Shown here one piece after another: positions 27,881-37,313 of a DNA stretch of 42,627 nt (position 1 is its first letter; each line of letters begins with the position of its first letter). The notes under the pieces are model-generated. The model was given only the letters and a program-made list of their open reading frames with translations. It had not been told where the DNA came from and did not search any database. Origin of the DNA: Parcubacteria group bacterium GW2011_GWC2_42_12 (GTDB lineage Bacteria > Patescibacteriota > Patescibacteriia > Patescibacteriales > GWC2-42-12); the NCBI GenBank assembly GCA_000997945.1, contig LCCP01000005.1:1-42627 (forward strand), read 5' to 3'. A program made the position numbers and the translations under genes.

Positions 27881-27959
27881 GCAAGGCGGAAAGTTTGAAT
27901 TTTTAGCTGAATTTGAGTGGGCGCTTGCCTGCCGAAGGCAGGCGTATGCGACATGGCTC
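27881..27959 (+). repeat. R2 inverted arm, right
   Basis: 79 bp from GCAAGGCGGAAAG to ATGGCTC; inverted copy of 26373-26451 with two mismatches. Confidence 0.85.
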
Positions 27960-28004
27960 CGATTTTACGCCGAAGTTCGAACGGAATTCAAAAAAAGGTT
28001 TTAA
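27882..28004 (+). pseudogene. Mirror copy of the recombinase 3' end with alternative tail
   Basis: Read on the plus strand this encodes QGGKFEFLAEFEWALACRRQ, AYATWL and then a new tail, RFYAEVRTEFKKRF, before a stop. The frame is open across the GGCTC junction, with CTC as the same leucine codon as in R2. It has no start of its own; it would become the C-terminus of R2 if the unit inverted. Confidence 0.7.
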
Positions 28005-28077
28005 ACTATTTTATATAAAGCTTTTAAAAGCGCCCGCCCCCGCTTTTAAAAGCCCCCGCGGGCAAAGCCCGACTTTA
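27960..28077 (+). repeat. Cassette C1 end repeat (tail A), left
   Basis: About 118 bp starting CGATTTTACGCCGAAGTTCG and including AAGCTTTTAAAAGCGCCCG hairpins. An inverted, nearly identical copy ends C1 at 32331-32455. A related version starts C3 at 40984. No gene is visible in 28005-28322. Confidence 0.8.
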
Positions 28078-28263
28078 AAAAACTGCCAAAGAACCTGTAA
28101 AAAATATCGGCTCGAACTTTATAATCAAACGAGCGAGAGAAATAAAAAATTCATTTTTTTTATTTCCGAGCGAGCGCAGATTATATCCACTGAATATTTT
28201 AAGCCAAAAGCAAACTTTTCTTTTTTGTTGAATTTATTGATATAATTGTATTAATTATATTAT

Positions 28264-28293
28264 ATCCTATTTTGGGTTATCCTACAATAGGAT
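28264..28293 (+). promoter_or_regulatory. Candidate controller operator upstream of the C1 HTH gene
   Basis: ATCCTA (28264-28269) is followed by a perfect inverted repeat ATCCTA-CAA-TAGGAT (28279-28293). It lies 30-59 bp before the HTH start, where C-boxes sit in controller-regulated R-M systems. A -10-like TAGAAT at 28309 would give a nearly leaderless transcript. Confidence 0.5.
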
Positions 28294-28322
28294 TTATAAT
28301 TAAAAGCGTAGAATAGCACTAT

Positions 28323-28544
28323 ATGCCAAAATCTATTTATTCTAAGGAATATAAAACCGCTGTAGAAAAATTAAAAAAGGCTAGGCAAGAAGCTGGTCTT
28401 AAACAGATTGAAGTAGCAAAAAAATTAGGCAAGCCACAATCATATATTTCAAAAATTGAAAGAGGCGAGAGAAGAGTTGATATCGCCGAGTTAAAAGAAT
28501 TAGCAAGAATTTATAAAAAGAGTATAAATTTTTTTGTTGAATAA
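28323..28544 (+). CDS. XRE-family HTH regulator, R-M controller-like (cassette C1)
   Basis: A 73-residue protein that is almost only a Cro/CI-type helix-turn-helix: LKKARQEAGLKQIEVAKKLG, then KPQSYISKIERGERRVDIAEL. Its size, fold and position 2 bp before a putative nuclease gene match controller (C) proteins of type II R-M systems, which activate their own operon and the nuclease late after entry. It is clearly related to the 73-residue HTH protein of cassette C3 (41240-41461). Confidence 0.75.
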   Translation: MPKSIYSKEYKTAVEKLKKARQEAGLKQIEVAKKLGKPQSYISKIERGERRVDIAELKELARIYKKSINFFVE

Positions 28545-28546
28545 TT

Positions 28547-29554
<1,008 letters not shown>

Positions 29555-29563
<9 letters not shown>

Positions 29564-31006
29564 TTTATCAAATAAGCCCTCGTTGACTGTTTTTAATCTT
29601 TCTTTCGATAATTCGCAATACTCTTCCGAAATATCAATACCGATATATTTTCTTCCGAGCTGCTTGGCGGTAACGACCGTGGAGCCAGAGCCGACAAACG
29701 GATCTAAAACAATGCCATCTTTCGGGCAAAAACATTGAATGAAATCATAAGGAATCTTATCCGGGAAAACAGCCGGATGTTTTCTTTTTAATGGATTTTT
29801 ATCTCCCGCGTTTAAATAGTCCCAAATAGTTCCACGACATTTCATGGCGTTGATTTGTCTAGTTATCGTTTTGGTGGTTGTGCCATCCGTTTTTCGGTTT
29901 CCGCTTCCAGTCATAACCTTGCCGCCATGTTTGGACGGCACTTTTAATGGTTCTTTGTTAAAATAAGCTGGTCTTTCGCCTTTTATGAAGATTGGCATAT
30001 ACTCATGATCAACGCGAAATCTATACTTCCACCAAGCGCCTTCGGTGCCGTATTTTCTGTATATAACCGTTTCGAAAAGTTTAAAGCCGATATTATCAAC
30101 CCAATCTACTATTGTACGGAAAGAGGTGAGGGATTTGCCAAAGTTTTTTGTTTGATCTTGTATGACCATGGCTACAATTCCGCCGTCTTTTAGAACGCGG
30201 AATAATTCTTTACCAGTTTCGTGTAAGTTAAAACTAAAACCATTATATTTTCTAACTTCATCATATGGCGGCGAGGTGACTACCATGTCGACAGAATTAT
30301 CTGGCAGGTTTTTAAGAGTATCTACGCAGTCACCGCAAATAATCTTATTTAATGGTAACTCTTTGTATTGTACTACCTTTTTTTCCTCTGCCTGTAGCTC
30401 AGTTGTTATATTTTTAATAACATCAATTACTATCCCCTGGATCATTAAATTTTCCGGTTTAACATATATTGGGTTCATTCTTAAATTTGCCGGTTGCAAA
30501 CGGATCCTATTTTTTTCTTTATAAATTTTTTTTAGTGTTACTTCGCAATTATCAATTAAGGCCACAACTTTTTGTCCGCTATCGGCCGTTGATTGGCTTT
30601 TTATTATTACAATATCACCGTCGCTGATATTTTCTCCGGTCATACTGTCACCGCTTACGCGCAAAGCAAAAATATCGGATGTTTCCGGTAAATTAATTTT
30701 AGGTACCGCGATAGTTTCTCTTTCTTCTGTCGCTTCAATCGGTTGCCCGGCGGCGATTGTACCTTTTAATGGAATTTGGATAAAGTCATCTATAGTTTTT
30801 TTAATTTCTATACCCCTTGAAGAATTCTCATTTTTTATTAAATAATTTTTATTTATCAACGCCTCAACATGTTGATGCACCGTAGAAAGCGCGGAAAGTT
30901 TGAAGCGTTTTTTTATTTCTTCGTAAGTAGGGGATATACCACTTTTTTTAATATATTCCCCAACGAAGTCTAAGATCTGTTTTTGTCTCTTTGTTAGAGT
31001 TTGCAT
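29555..31006 (-). CDS. LexA-type self-cleaving repressor fused to a DNA methyltransferase
   Basis: A 483-residue continuous frame. Residues 1-70 are the LexA winged helix (LTKRQKQILDFVGEYIKKSG, SPTYEEIKKRF). Residues 75-200 are the S24 peptidase with cleavage site A86-G87 (GTIAAGQPI), serine S121 (SGDSM) and lysine K159 (EVTLKKIY), the full LexA set. After a short linker (about 200-218), residues 219-483 are an amino-methyltransferase: ICGDCVDTLKNLPDNSVD, TSPPY at 244-248, and LDPFVGSGSTVVTAKQLGRKYIGID near the end. It would methylate DNA (N4-cytosine or N6-adenine) and bind an operator, with DNA damage able to separate the two parts. Confidence 0.9.
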
Positions 31007-31040
31007 ATATTGACATTATTTATCCACATGTTATATTTAT

Positions 31041-31069
31041 AGTATATACCGAAAATTTACCGAAGTCAA
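31041..31069 (-). promoter_or_regulatory. Promoter of the LexA-methyltransferase with TTCGGTA direct repeats
   Basis: On the minus strand, TTGACT (31064-31069), a 17-bp spacer and TATACT (31041-31046). The spacer holds two direct copies of TTCGGTA, a candidate operator for the fusion protein itself. The start codon is 35 bp past the -10 box. Confidence 0.65.
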
Positions 31070-31134
31070 AAATAAACAAAATATATTATTATTTTTAATA
31101 GAGCTACGTTATAATAATTTTTATAAAAAATTAT

Positions 31135-31704
31135 ATGGATATTATATCCCACATATTTTACGAGTTATTAAAACTCTTAAATAATACTTTTATCGGTACG
31201 CTTTTCGCTGGATTTCTTTTAGCTCTTTTGGGTTTAAGACTTTATCGTCGGCAAAAATATTTAGATGCCGATTTTTCTAAGCGAGAAAAAATACGCGAGC
31301 TTGCAATTATTTTGCTAACTCATATCAACATTTCTGTTAAAGATTATCAAGCACAGCTTAATATATATAATGGGATAATACCCGAGGCTAAAGTACTTCT
31401 AGATAAAATTAATACGATGTCACCTGATTATCTCGTAAACCAAAATAAAATTAGATTTAATCAATATGTGAATGACATAAATAATTCATTTAATAAATTA
31501 TCTACATATTTAATTTTAAATAGTGAGTATAAAAAAGATCTCGATCTAATTGAAGCTAAAATACCATCATTTAATCTTTACTTAAGCACCGAAGAAGTGC
31601 TTGCGAAGCTCAATAAACAGGAAATTCAAAGTATCACTACTGGCTTTTTTGATGCCGTAAATTCAATAAAGATGTCTCTTAAAAGCATTATTGATAAATA
31701 TTAA
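31135..31704 (+). CDS. Membrane-anchored protein paired with a HEPN gene
   Basis: A 189-residue protein with one N-terminal membrane helix (residues 18-36, TFIGTLFAGFLLALLGLRL) and a long cytoplasmic helical domain. Family unknown. It is 31 bp upstream of the HEPN gene on the same strand and starts about 65 bp from the divergent LexA-methyltransferase promoter. A membrane protein next to a HEPN effector would fit an abortive-infection unit, but this is inference from context. Confidence 0.65.
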   Translation: MDIISHIFYELLKLLNNTFIGTLFAGFLLALLGLRLYRRQKYLDADFSKREKIRELAIILLTHINISVKDYQAQLNIYNGIIPEAKVLLDKINTMSPDYLVNQNKIRFNQYVNDINNSFNKLSTYLILNSEYKKDLDLIEAKIPSFNLYLSTEEVLAKLNKQEIQSITTGFFDAVNSIKMSLKSIIDKY

Positions 31705-31735
31705 CTAAACTTACATTTTATAAATATTTTTTACT

Positions 31736-32254
31736 ATGGATGAACAAGAAATATTCGACTTATTATTTTCTAATCCTGACAAACTTTTTACTTTAATTGA
31801 ACAAAGGGGCGGGAGCTTAGATGATTTAAAAAAGTTAGAAATTGGTAAGTTAATGGCCAGAAAAAGATTTCCAGAATTAGTAAAACAAGACAGTATTGAT
31901 GCCGCTGAATTTGTTTTGTGGTTTTCTTATTTTGTAGAAAGGGAAATTAGGGATTCGATTTTTTATGTAGAGACTAATCTTCATAAAGATTCTAAAGAGA
32001 TTGATAAAATGTTAGACGAAATGACTTTTGGACAAAAAATTAAATTCATTGAAGAACACTATATTTCAAATCCAAAAATGGATGTTTATACCAAAGTATT
32101 AAAAGATATAAAAAATTTACGTAATAGCATGGCACATGGTGAACTAAATAAGTTATTTTACGGAGGGTATTTTTTGTCAGATCCAAGAGGCCAACTTAAA
32201 CTAGGAGTTGATCTTAGAAATGCATCTTTAAGAAAAAACAATAATATAAAATAA
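31736..32254 (+). CDS. HEPN-domain protein (probable RNase-type effector)
   Basis: A 172-residue helical protein. The motif LKDIKNLRNSMAHGEL has R129-N130-S-M-A-H134, the canonical HEPN RNase R-x4-H with N after R. Upstream helices (SIDAAEFVLWFSYFVEREI) fit the HEPN fold. HEPN RNases are common toxins in defence and toxin-antitoxin systems. The upstream membrane protein may control it. It is the last gene of cassette C1; 32,255-32,396 holds only cassette-end repeats. Confidence 0.7.
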   Translation: MDEQEIFDLLFSNPDKLFTLIEQRGGSLDDLKKLEIGKLMARKRFPELVKQDSIDAAEFVLWFSYFVEREIRDSIFYVETNLHKDSKEIDKMLDEMTFGQKIKFIEEHYISNPKMDVYTKVLKDIKNLRNSMAHGELNKLFYGGYFLSDPRGQLKLGVDLRNASLRKNNNIK

Positions 32255-32330
32255 AAATAATTTGCCGCCAAATCGCCCCGCAGGCGCGGGGCGGAGCGGG
32301 CTTTCGCCAGCGGAAAAACTTGAAATCGTC

Positions 32331-32455
32331 TAAAGCCGGGCTTTGCCCGCGGGGAAATTTTGCTTTTAAAAGCGGGGGCGGGCGCTTTTAAAAGCTTTAT
32401 ATAAAATAGTTTAAAACCTTTTTTTGAATTCCGTTCGAACTTCGGCGTAAAATCG
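32331..32455 (-). repeat. Cassette C1 end repeat (tail A), right
   Basis: Inverted copy of 27960-28077, starting (minus strand) CGATTTTACGCCGAAGTTCG right after the AGCTC junction. It also encodes the C-terminal tail of recombinase R3. Confidence 0.8.
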
Positions 32456-33878
32456 GAGCTTTCCGCCTTAAGGCGGAAAGCTTTTCAGGCGAAAATTCAG
32501 CCCCGCCCCGCACCTCGCAGGCGGGGTTTTCGGTTTGGAGCGAATTAAAAAGATTTTCCCCTAAAACAAAAGAAATTCTAATGCTTTCGGGCGAATAAGT
32601 TATTTTTTTAAGAAATCTTTTAGCTAAAAGATTTCTTTCGACTCCCGTCTTAGTTTTGAGGGCAGAAAGGAAAAATTTTAGAGTGTGAGCAATTTTCTCT
32701 GACGAAAATTGCGAAAATTTAGAGCATGCAGGCGTCAGTTCGTATTCGGCCTCGTGGGGCGTTCGCAACGCCTCATTTTGCGAATTAGGTTGATTATTTT
32801 GTAATTCATAGTTTAGCCGAAAAACTAGATTTTCAATATAATCGCTGTCAACGGAAATTCGCTCTAAATTTTCAATACAAAAATTTTCCAATCTTTCGGC
32901 GGATACTTGTTTTACCGAACAGGCTTGCCAGTCGTGCCCCAAAGTAGAGGTACAGCGATAGTAATAATATCTCGTCAGCTTTCCGTTCGTTCTCTTATTC
33001 GTAAAATAAGAGGTCATTTTAGAGCCGCATTTTTCGCATTTTATCAAACCGCCGAAAAGAAAATTTTTGTATACTCTAAAATTTTTTCTTTTGTTTTTGT
33101 GTATTTTTTGAGCAAGGGCAAAAATTTCTTCCGAGATTATCGATTCATGCGTGCCTTGATAAATTTCATCGTTATATTTTATTTTTCCGACATAAACGAC
33201 ATTTCTTAATATAGAGAAGATAGTAGTTTTAGAGAAATTTTTGCCCCGTTTATTTTTTATGCCTTTTTCTATTGCCATTTTATATACTTTTGACAATGAG
33301 CCGATTTCAAGATAGTTTTCAAAAATTGATTTTATTTCTTCGGCTTCTTTCGGGCAGGGGATAAGCTTTTTGTTTTCGCGCGCGTATCCGTAAGGCGTAT
33401 TTCCGCCATTGCACATGCCTTTTTTAGCCCGCTCCAGCATTTTGTCTTTTGTCCGCTCGCTAGTTAGTTCTCTTTCAAACTGGGAAAAAGTAAGCATGAT
33501 GTTGCGAAGCAATCTGCCCGCTGGCGTTGAAGTGTCAAATCTTTCAGTAATAGAAATAAAATCAATTTTTGCTTGCTCAAAAAATTCGATCAACTGATAA
33601 AAGTCCTTGGGCGAACGGGTGAGCCGGTCGATTTTATACACAAAAACAATATCAATTTTTTCTTTTTTTAAATCCGAAAGCAGTTGTTGCAGAGCAGGCC
33701 TTTCAAGGGTTACCCCTGAATAGCCAGCGTCGGAATAAACTTTGAAAACTCGCCAATCGTTCTGGCTGGAGATAAACGACTTTATTTTTTGCTCCTGGGC
33801 CTCGCAAGACGAAAACTCTTTTTCCGCTTGGTTATCGGTTGAAACTCTTGTATAAATCGCGCAATTTTTATAATTCAT
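32397..33878 (-). CDS. Large serine recombinase R3
   Basis: A 493-residue serine recombinase of a different subfamily from R2. It has MNYKNCAIYTRVSTDNQ (S13), VFVYKIDRLTRSPKDFYQ, MLTFSQFERELTSERTKD, PYGYARENK, and a zinc ribbon (CEKCGS ... YYRCTSTLGHDWQAC). The catalytic domain is complete, so this is the only apparently intact recombinase in the right-hand array. The last residues after RRKAP are encoded by the end of cassette C1, in another frame from the R2 tail. ATG 33878 follows a structured leader. Confidence 0.92.
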   Translation of the reverse strand: MNYKNCAIYTRVSTDNQAEKEFSSCEAQEQKIKSFISSQNDWRVFKVYSDAGYSGVTLERPALQQLLSDLKKEKIDIVFVYKIDRLTRSPKDFYQLIEFFEQAKIDFISITERFDTSTPAGRLLRNIMLTFSQFERELTSERTKDKMLERAKKGMCNGGNTPYGYARENKKLIPCPKEAEEIKSIFENYLEIGSLSKVYKMAIEKGIKNKRGKNFSKTTIFSILRNVVYVGKIKYNDEIYQGTHESIISEEIFALAQKIHKNKRKNFRVYKNFLFGGLIKCEKCGSKMTSYFTNKRTNGKLTRYYYYRCTSTLGHDWQACSVKQVSAERLENFCIENLERISVDSDYIENLVFRLNYELQNNQPNSQNEALRTPHEAEYELTPACSKFSQFSSEKIAHTLKFFLSALKTKTGVERNLLAKRFLKKITYSPESIRISFVLGENLFNSLQTENPACEVRGGAEFSPEKLSALRRKAPILRRSSNGIQKKVLNYFI

Positions 33879-34251
33879 ATTTTTAAAAACCAAAGGGGCA
33901 ACCCTGCGAACCCAATCCCGCTTTCGCGAAATTGACAGGAGTTGCCCCTTCGGTATTACAACAATTAAGTTATAATAAAAAATCGCGGAGCGTATGGATT
34001 GGGTTCGTTCCTATTATACCAAATATTTGAAAAAAAGAAAAAGAAAAAATTGATACCGCCCTCAAAACAAAAAATAACCTATTCGCCCGAAAGCATTAAA
34101 ATTTCTTTTGTTTTAGGGGAAAACCTTTTTAATTCGCTCCAAACCGAAAGCCCCGCCTGCGAGGTGCGGGGCGGGGCTGAATTCTCGCCTGAAAATTTTT
34201 CCGCCTTAGGGCGGAAAACTGAAGATGAGTTCGTTTCGTTAAGCAATGCTC
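32456..34251. mobile_element. Recombinase unit R3 with inverted ends
   Basis: A 1796-bp unit whose ends are the R3 3' coding region (32456-32610) and a mirror copy (34063-34251). The mirror copy differs by a 45-bp-class deletion and an extra stretch of about 29 bp before TGCTC. The outer ends are GAGC and GCTC as in R2. Less exact than the 79-bp arms of R2. Confidence 0.65.
33893..34007 (-). promoter_or_regulatory. Structured leader of recombinase R3 (interlocking inverted repeats)
   Basis: In transcript order: CGAACCCAATCC (34007-33996), AAGGGGCAAC (33950-33941), GGATTGGGTTCG (33918-33907), GTTGCCCCTT (33902-33893), then TGGTTTTT and the start codon at 33878. Segments 1/3 and 2/4 pair perfectly but interlock, so they form a pseudoknot or two exclusive hairpins. 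The second resembles a terminator. This layout suggests attenuation or translational control of the recombinase. Confidence 0.55.
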
Positions 34252-34394
34252 CCCAAAAAAAATTTCAGCGAACCCCGCAAGAAAGCAGGCTTTCAACGGG
34301 GCATGCTTTTACTCTCGTCCTGCCGAATTTAATCCACAAAGCAAGGACTTGCCTTCCAAAGGCACGGCGTAGGCAAAAAAAGAATTTAAGCTGA
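34063..34394 (+). pseudogene. Mirror copy of recombinase R3 3' end with different tail
   Basis: Open frame QKITYSPESIKISFVLGENL, then FNSLQTESPACEVRGGAEFS, matching R3 KKITYSPESIRISF and following residues, then diverging after the GCTC junction into a tail encoded by cassette C2. No start codon or catalytic part is present. It is the 3' remnant or the alternative C-terminus of an R3-type recombinase. Confidence 0.75.
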
Positions 34395-34568
34395 AAAATA
34401 TATTAAAATAATTTAAAAGTAATCAGTTAGGGGGCAAAGCCCCCTCTAACCCCCAAGAAAAGCGGGCGGGCAAAAAGGAAGGGGTTTAAGGGGAGGGAAT
34501 TTTTGCCCGCCCGCTTTTCCGCCCCGCCGTATTTTTTCGTATTTCGCTTCGCGAAATGCGCCGCCAAG
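34252..34568 (+). repeat. Cassette C2 end repeat (tail B), left
   Basis: About 317 bp starting CCCAAAAAAAAATTTCAGCG and including GCCGAATTTAATCCACAAAG, GGGGGCAAAGCCCCC and a GCGGGCGGGCAAAAA block. An inverted, diverged copy is at 39149-39430. No gene was seen in 34395-34782 apart from the structured RNA candidate. Confidence 0.75.
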
Positions 34569-34627
34569 TTGATTTTTTCATCCCAATATGCTACTTTATA
34601 ATTAACAATTAAAACAATCCGCCTAAC

Positions 34628-34758
34628 CCTCGTGGCTTTTGTCGCGAGGTATGGCTGAAATCCCAACGAAGATACTGGACCCCGCGTTCAGCGACTCTTC
34701 GTTGGGTCATATTTCGAAAGGAGTATGCGACCGCAAGGTCCCGCTGGCGCGGGGTTTT
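34628..34758 (+). ncRNA. Candidate structured RNA/5' leader of the secreted protein gene
   Basis: CCTCG/CGAGG hairpin (34629-34650); CCCAACGAA (34663-34671) pairs with TTCGTTGGG (34699-34707); ACCCCGCG..CAGCG (34680-34694) pairs with CGCTG.CGCGGGGT (34742-34755); GACC-GCAA-GGTC is a GNRA-type hairpin. The 1-2-1'-2' order interlocks as in the R3 leader, and a CCCGC/GCGGG stem followed by GTTTT ends it 25 bp before the start codon. It fits no RNA family I recognise. Confidence 0.5.
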
Positions 34759-34782
34759 GTGGTTATAATAATTTTAAAATTT

Positions 34783-37223
34783 ATGAAAAAACAATTTACA
34801 ATTTTATTAATTTTGTTTTTTGCTTTTGGATTATTAAAAGCGTTACCGGCTTCTGCTATAATTTCCTCTGGTGAATGTAACTACAGTAAAGGTGGGATTA
34901 TGTCTATTTTGCCAGCAACTGCGGTTTCAGCTGGTCAGACCATTGTCATTAATGGTAGTGGTTTTGGGGAACTTTTTAAAGCCTGCATTTGGGGTAGTGA
35001 CGCTGTCAGAAACTCTGGTGGCAAGATTTGTGATAGTTGGATATATAATAAATATGTAGATATTTCATTATTAAAAAATGGGGAAATTTATGGGACTGAC
35101 TCAGTTCAAAAAAATGCTGGAATAATTAGTTGGACTGACACAAAAATAGAGCTTTCAATACCTAATACGCTTGAGCTTTCGCTTTCTGGAAAAAAAGACC
35201 AGCTTGGTGTGATAGACCTTGCTAAAGATGCTTTGGTTTTTTCTATACATGTTGCAGATCTTACGCCAGTCGGTAATTCTATCAGTGGGCCAGATAAGGC
35301 ATATCAATATTATATTTATGGCAGTGCAGATTATTACATTTGTGCTAATCCTCTCTCAAGCGGTTCGTTTTTATATAATCCGAGTTGTAATGCTGATATA
35401 TGGGGGTGTAGTGATTGGAACTCCTGTTCGTTAGAGGGACAACAAACAAGGAATTGTAGCAGAACTTTAAATTGCCCGTTTGCCAATACTCCGTCGCCAA
35501 TTACCACCCAATCTTGTGACTATGTGCCCCCCGCTTGCACCTCGTGGACTTATTCAAATTGGAATACATGCTCTGTAAGTGGGCAGCAAACAAGAACTAT
35601 AATCTCTTCTTTCCCGGTAGGTTGTGTGGGGGGCAATCCTACACTTACCCAATCTTGTACTTATGCGCCGCCCTGCAACGCTACTAATTGGGATTGTACT
35701 GACTGGAGTTCTTGCTCAATATTATATGGCAAGCAAACTAGACAGTGCAGTAAAAAATTAAATTGTGAAGGCGGCGTTGCGGAGCCAGCTACTTCACAGT
35801 CTTGCACTTATGTACCGACGTGTTCCTTTTATAGTTGGTCGTGTGGCTCTTGGAGCTCTTGTTCTTCAAATAGTACACAAATACGTTCTTGCAGTAAAAT
35901 TTCAAGTTGCGAAGGTGGAACTCAATCACCGGCTACAACCCAATCTTGCACCTATACACCTGCTTGTTCACTTGCTCACCGCAGGGAACCCAGTCAAGAA
36001 GTTGTAATAGAACTTATGATTGCCCGTCTGCCGAAACAGCGGCGCCAGCGACATCGCAATATTGCGAAGCACCAAACCAACCTAAGCTACAATCGCCAAC
36101 GGAAGATTTGGGAATAGTTAATCAAGATTCAATAATTAGATCGACAGTTAAACTTATTTGTCCTGTGAGTAGCACTATGGCCAGCCAGGGATCAGGAACA
36201 GTAATTGATTCAAAAGGAACAATACTAACTAATAAACATGTTATTGATGGCACGCCCGGATGTTTGGTTGGCTTTATAGATAGCTACGGTGATGAACCGT
36301 ATTTTGGCGACAGACAAATCGCTGATATTTATAAAGTATCCGGCAATTCGGATGTGGCAGTTTTAAAATTAAGAAATCCAAGTAATAAAAGCTTGGCTTC
36401 GGTTAATATTTCTCAAGGCAATAGTAGCAGTATTAAGTTAGGTGAAATACTCACTACATATGGTTATCCCGCAAAATTTGGCACAAAGATAACTTATACC
36501 AGCGGCGACTTTAGTGGAGTGGACGGCGATTATTTAAAAACTACTGCGGTGATTGAGCACGGAAATTCTGGCGGTGGCGCGTATTTAAAAAATGGCGCAT
36601 TCATTGGCATTCCCACTGCCGTTATTAAAGGCAGTTTAAATTCAATGGGTTACCTATTATCAGTGAACACAGTTAATAGCTGGCTCAATAACTCCATAGC
36701 GTATAACAGTAATAGTAATAATAACGATTATTCAAGAGTTTCGGCAATGTTGGATAATATGGATTTAAATGCGCTTGGCTCTTTAGGTTTATTTGTTGCT
36801 GGCGACGAAAAAAATGTTAAAACCGGAGCAGAAAACCAAATTGACAAAAATTTAAGCAATAGATTAAAAGGAAAAATTTTATTACAAGTTGAAAATCACG
36901 GCGAAGCTTATTATGTGAACCCAAAAGATAATAAAAAATATTATATGGCCGACGGCAATAAAGCATATGGAATAATGAGAAATTTAGGAGTAGGCATAAC
37001 TAATAAAAATTTAGAAAAAATTAAAGCTAATAAAATATTCGCTAAAAGTAATAGCGGAAAAATATTTTTACAAGTTGAATCACATGGCGAAGCTTTTTAT
37101 ATAGATTTTAATGGAAAGGTTAACTACTTAAAAGATGGTAGTGCCGCATATAATATTATGAGGAATTTAGGTTTGGGAATAAAAAATAGCGATTTAAACA
37201 AAATTGCGGAAGGGAGTTTATAG
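34783..37223 (+). pseudogene. Secreted trypsin-like protein with thrombospondin-like repeats, frameshifted
   Basis: Frame 1 (34783-36117) starts with signal peptide MKKQFTILLILFFAFGLL and has an IPT/TIG-like domain (residues about 40-75). About five Cys-rich repeats of type W.C..WS.CS...Q.R.C...C follow, each ending QSC.Y.P. In the fifth repeat (35967-35973) the frame shifts, with loss of about 10 codons. The second frame, to 37223, has a trypsin/HtrA-like domain with H in TNKHV, D in NSDVAVL and S in GNSGGG, then two repeats of GKILLQVENHGEAYY type. If joined, it would be about 800 residues, exported and disulfide-rich. Confidence 0.75.
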
Positions 37224-37313
37224 TCAAACTGCTGTTTTTGAAAGTGGTTCTATTACCGATTTATTGGTTTTCGTTATTTTTTATTTTTAGGTCATTAATT
37301 TAAACTTTTTGTA

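Larger units (their letters stand above)
26373..27959. mobile_element. Recombinase unit R2 with 79-bp inverted ends
   Basis: A 1587-bp unit bounded by inverted arms 26373-26451 and 27881-27959 (two mismatches in 79), with ends GAGCC and GGCTC. The left arm codes for the end of the recombinase conserved part (GGKFEFLAQFEW ... ATWL). The right arm is a mirror copy of the same codons. The unit behaves as a discrete block: flanks on both sides are different cargo ends. Confidence 0.75.

Noticed and set aside
27913-28245. 110-residue plus-strand frame after the R2 arm
   Set aside because: It is in another frame from the mirrored recombinase end and runs through the cassette end repeat; composition is repeat-derived.
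34427-34666. 79-residue minus-strand frame near the C2 end
   Set aside because: It is formed by the cassette end repeat and the structured RNA region; no homology or start signals.
34628-34758. T-box or other known riboswitch
   Set aside because: TGGACCCCGCG slightly resembles the T-box sequence, but the stem I motifs and an aminoacyl-tRNA synthetase or amino-acid gene downstream are missing.
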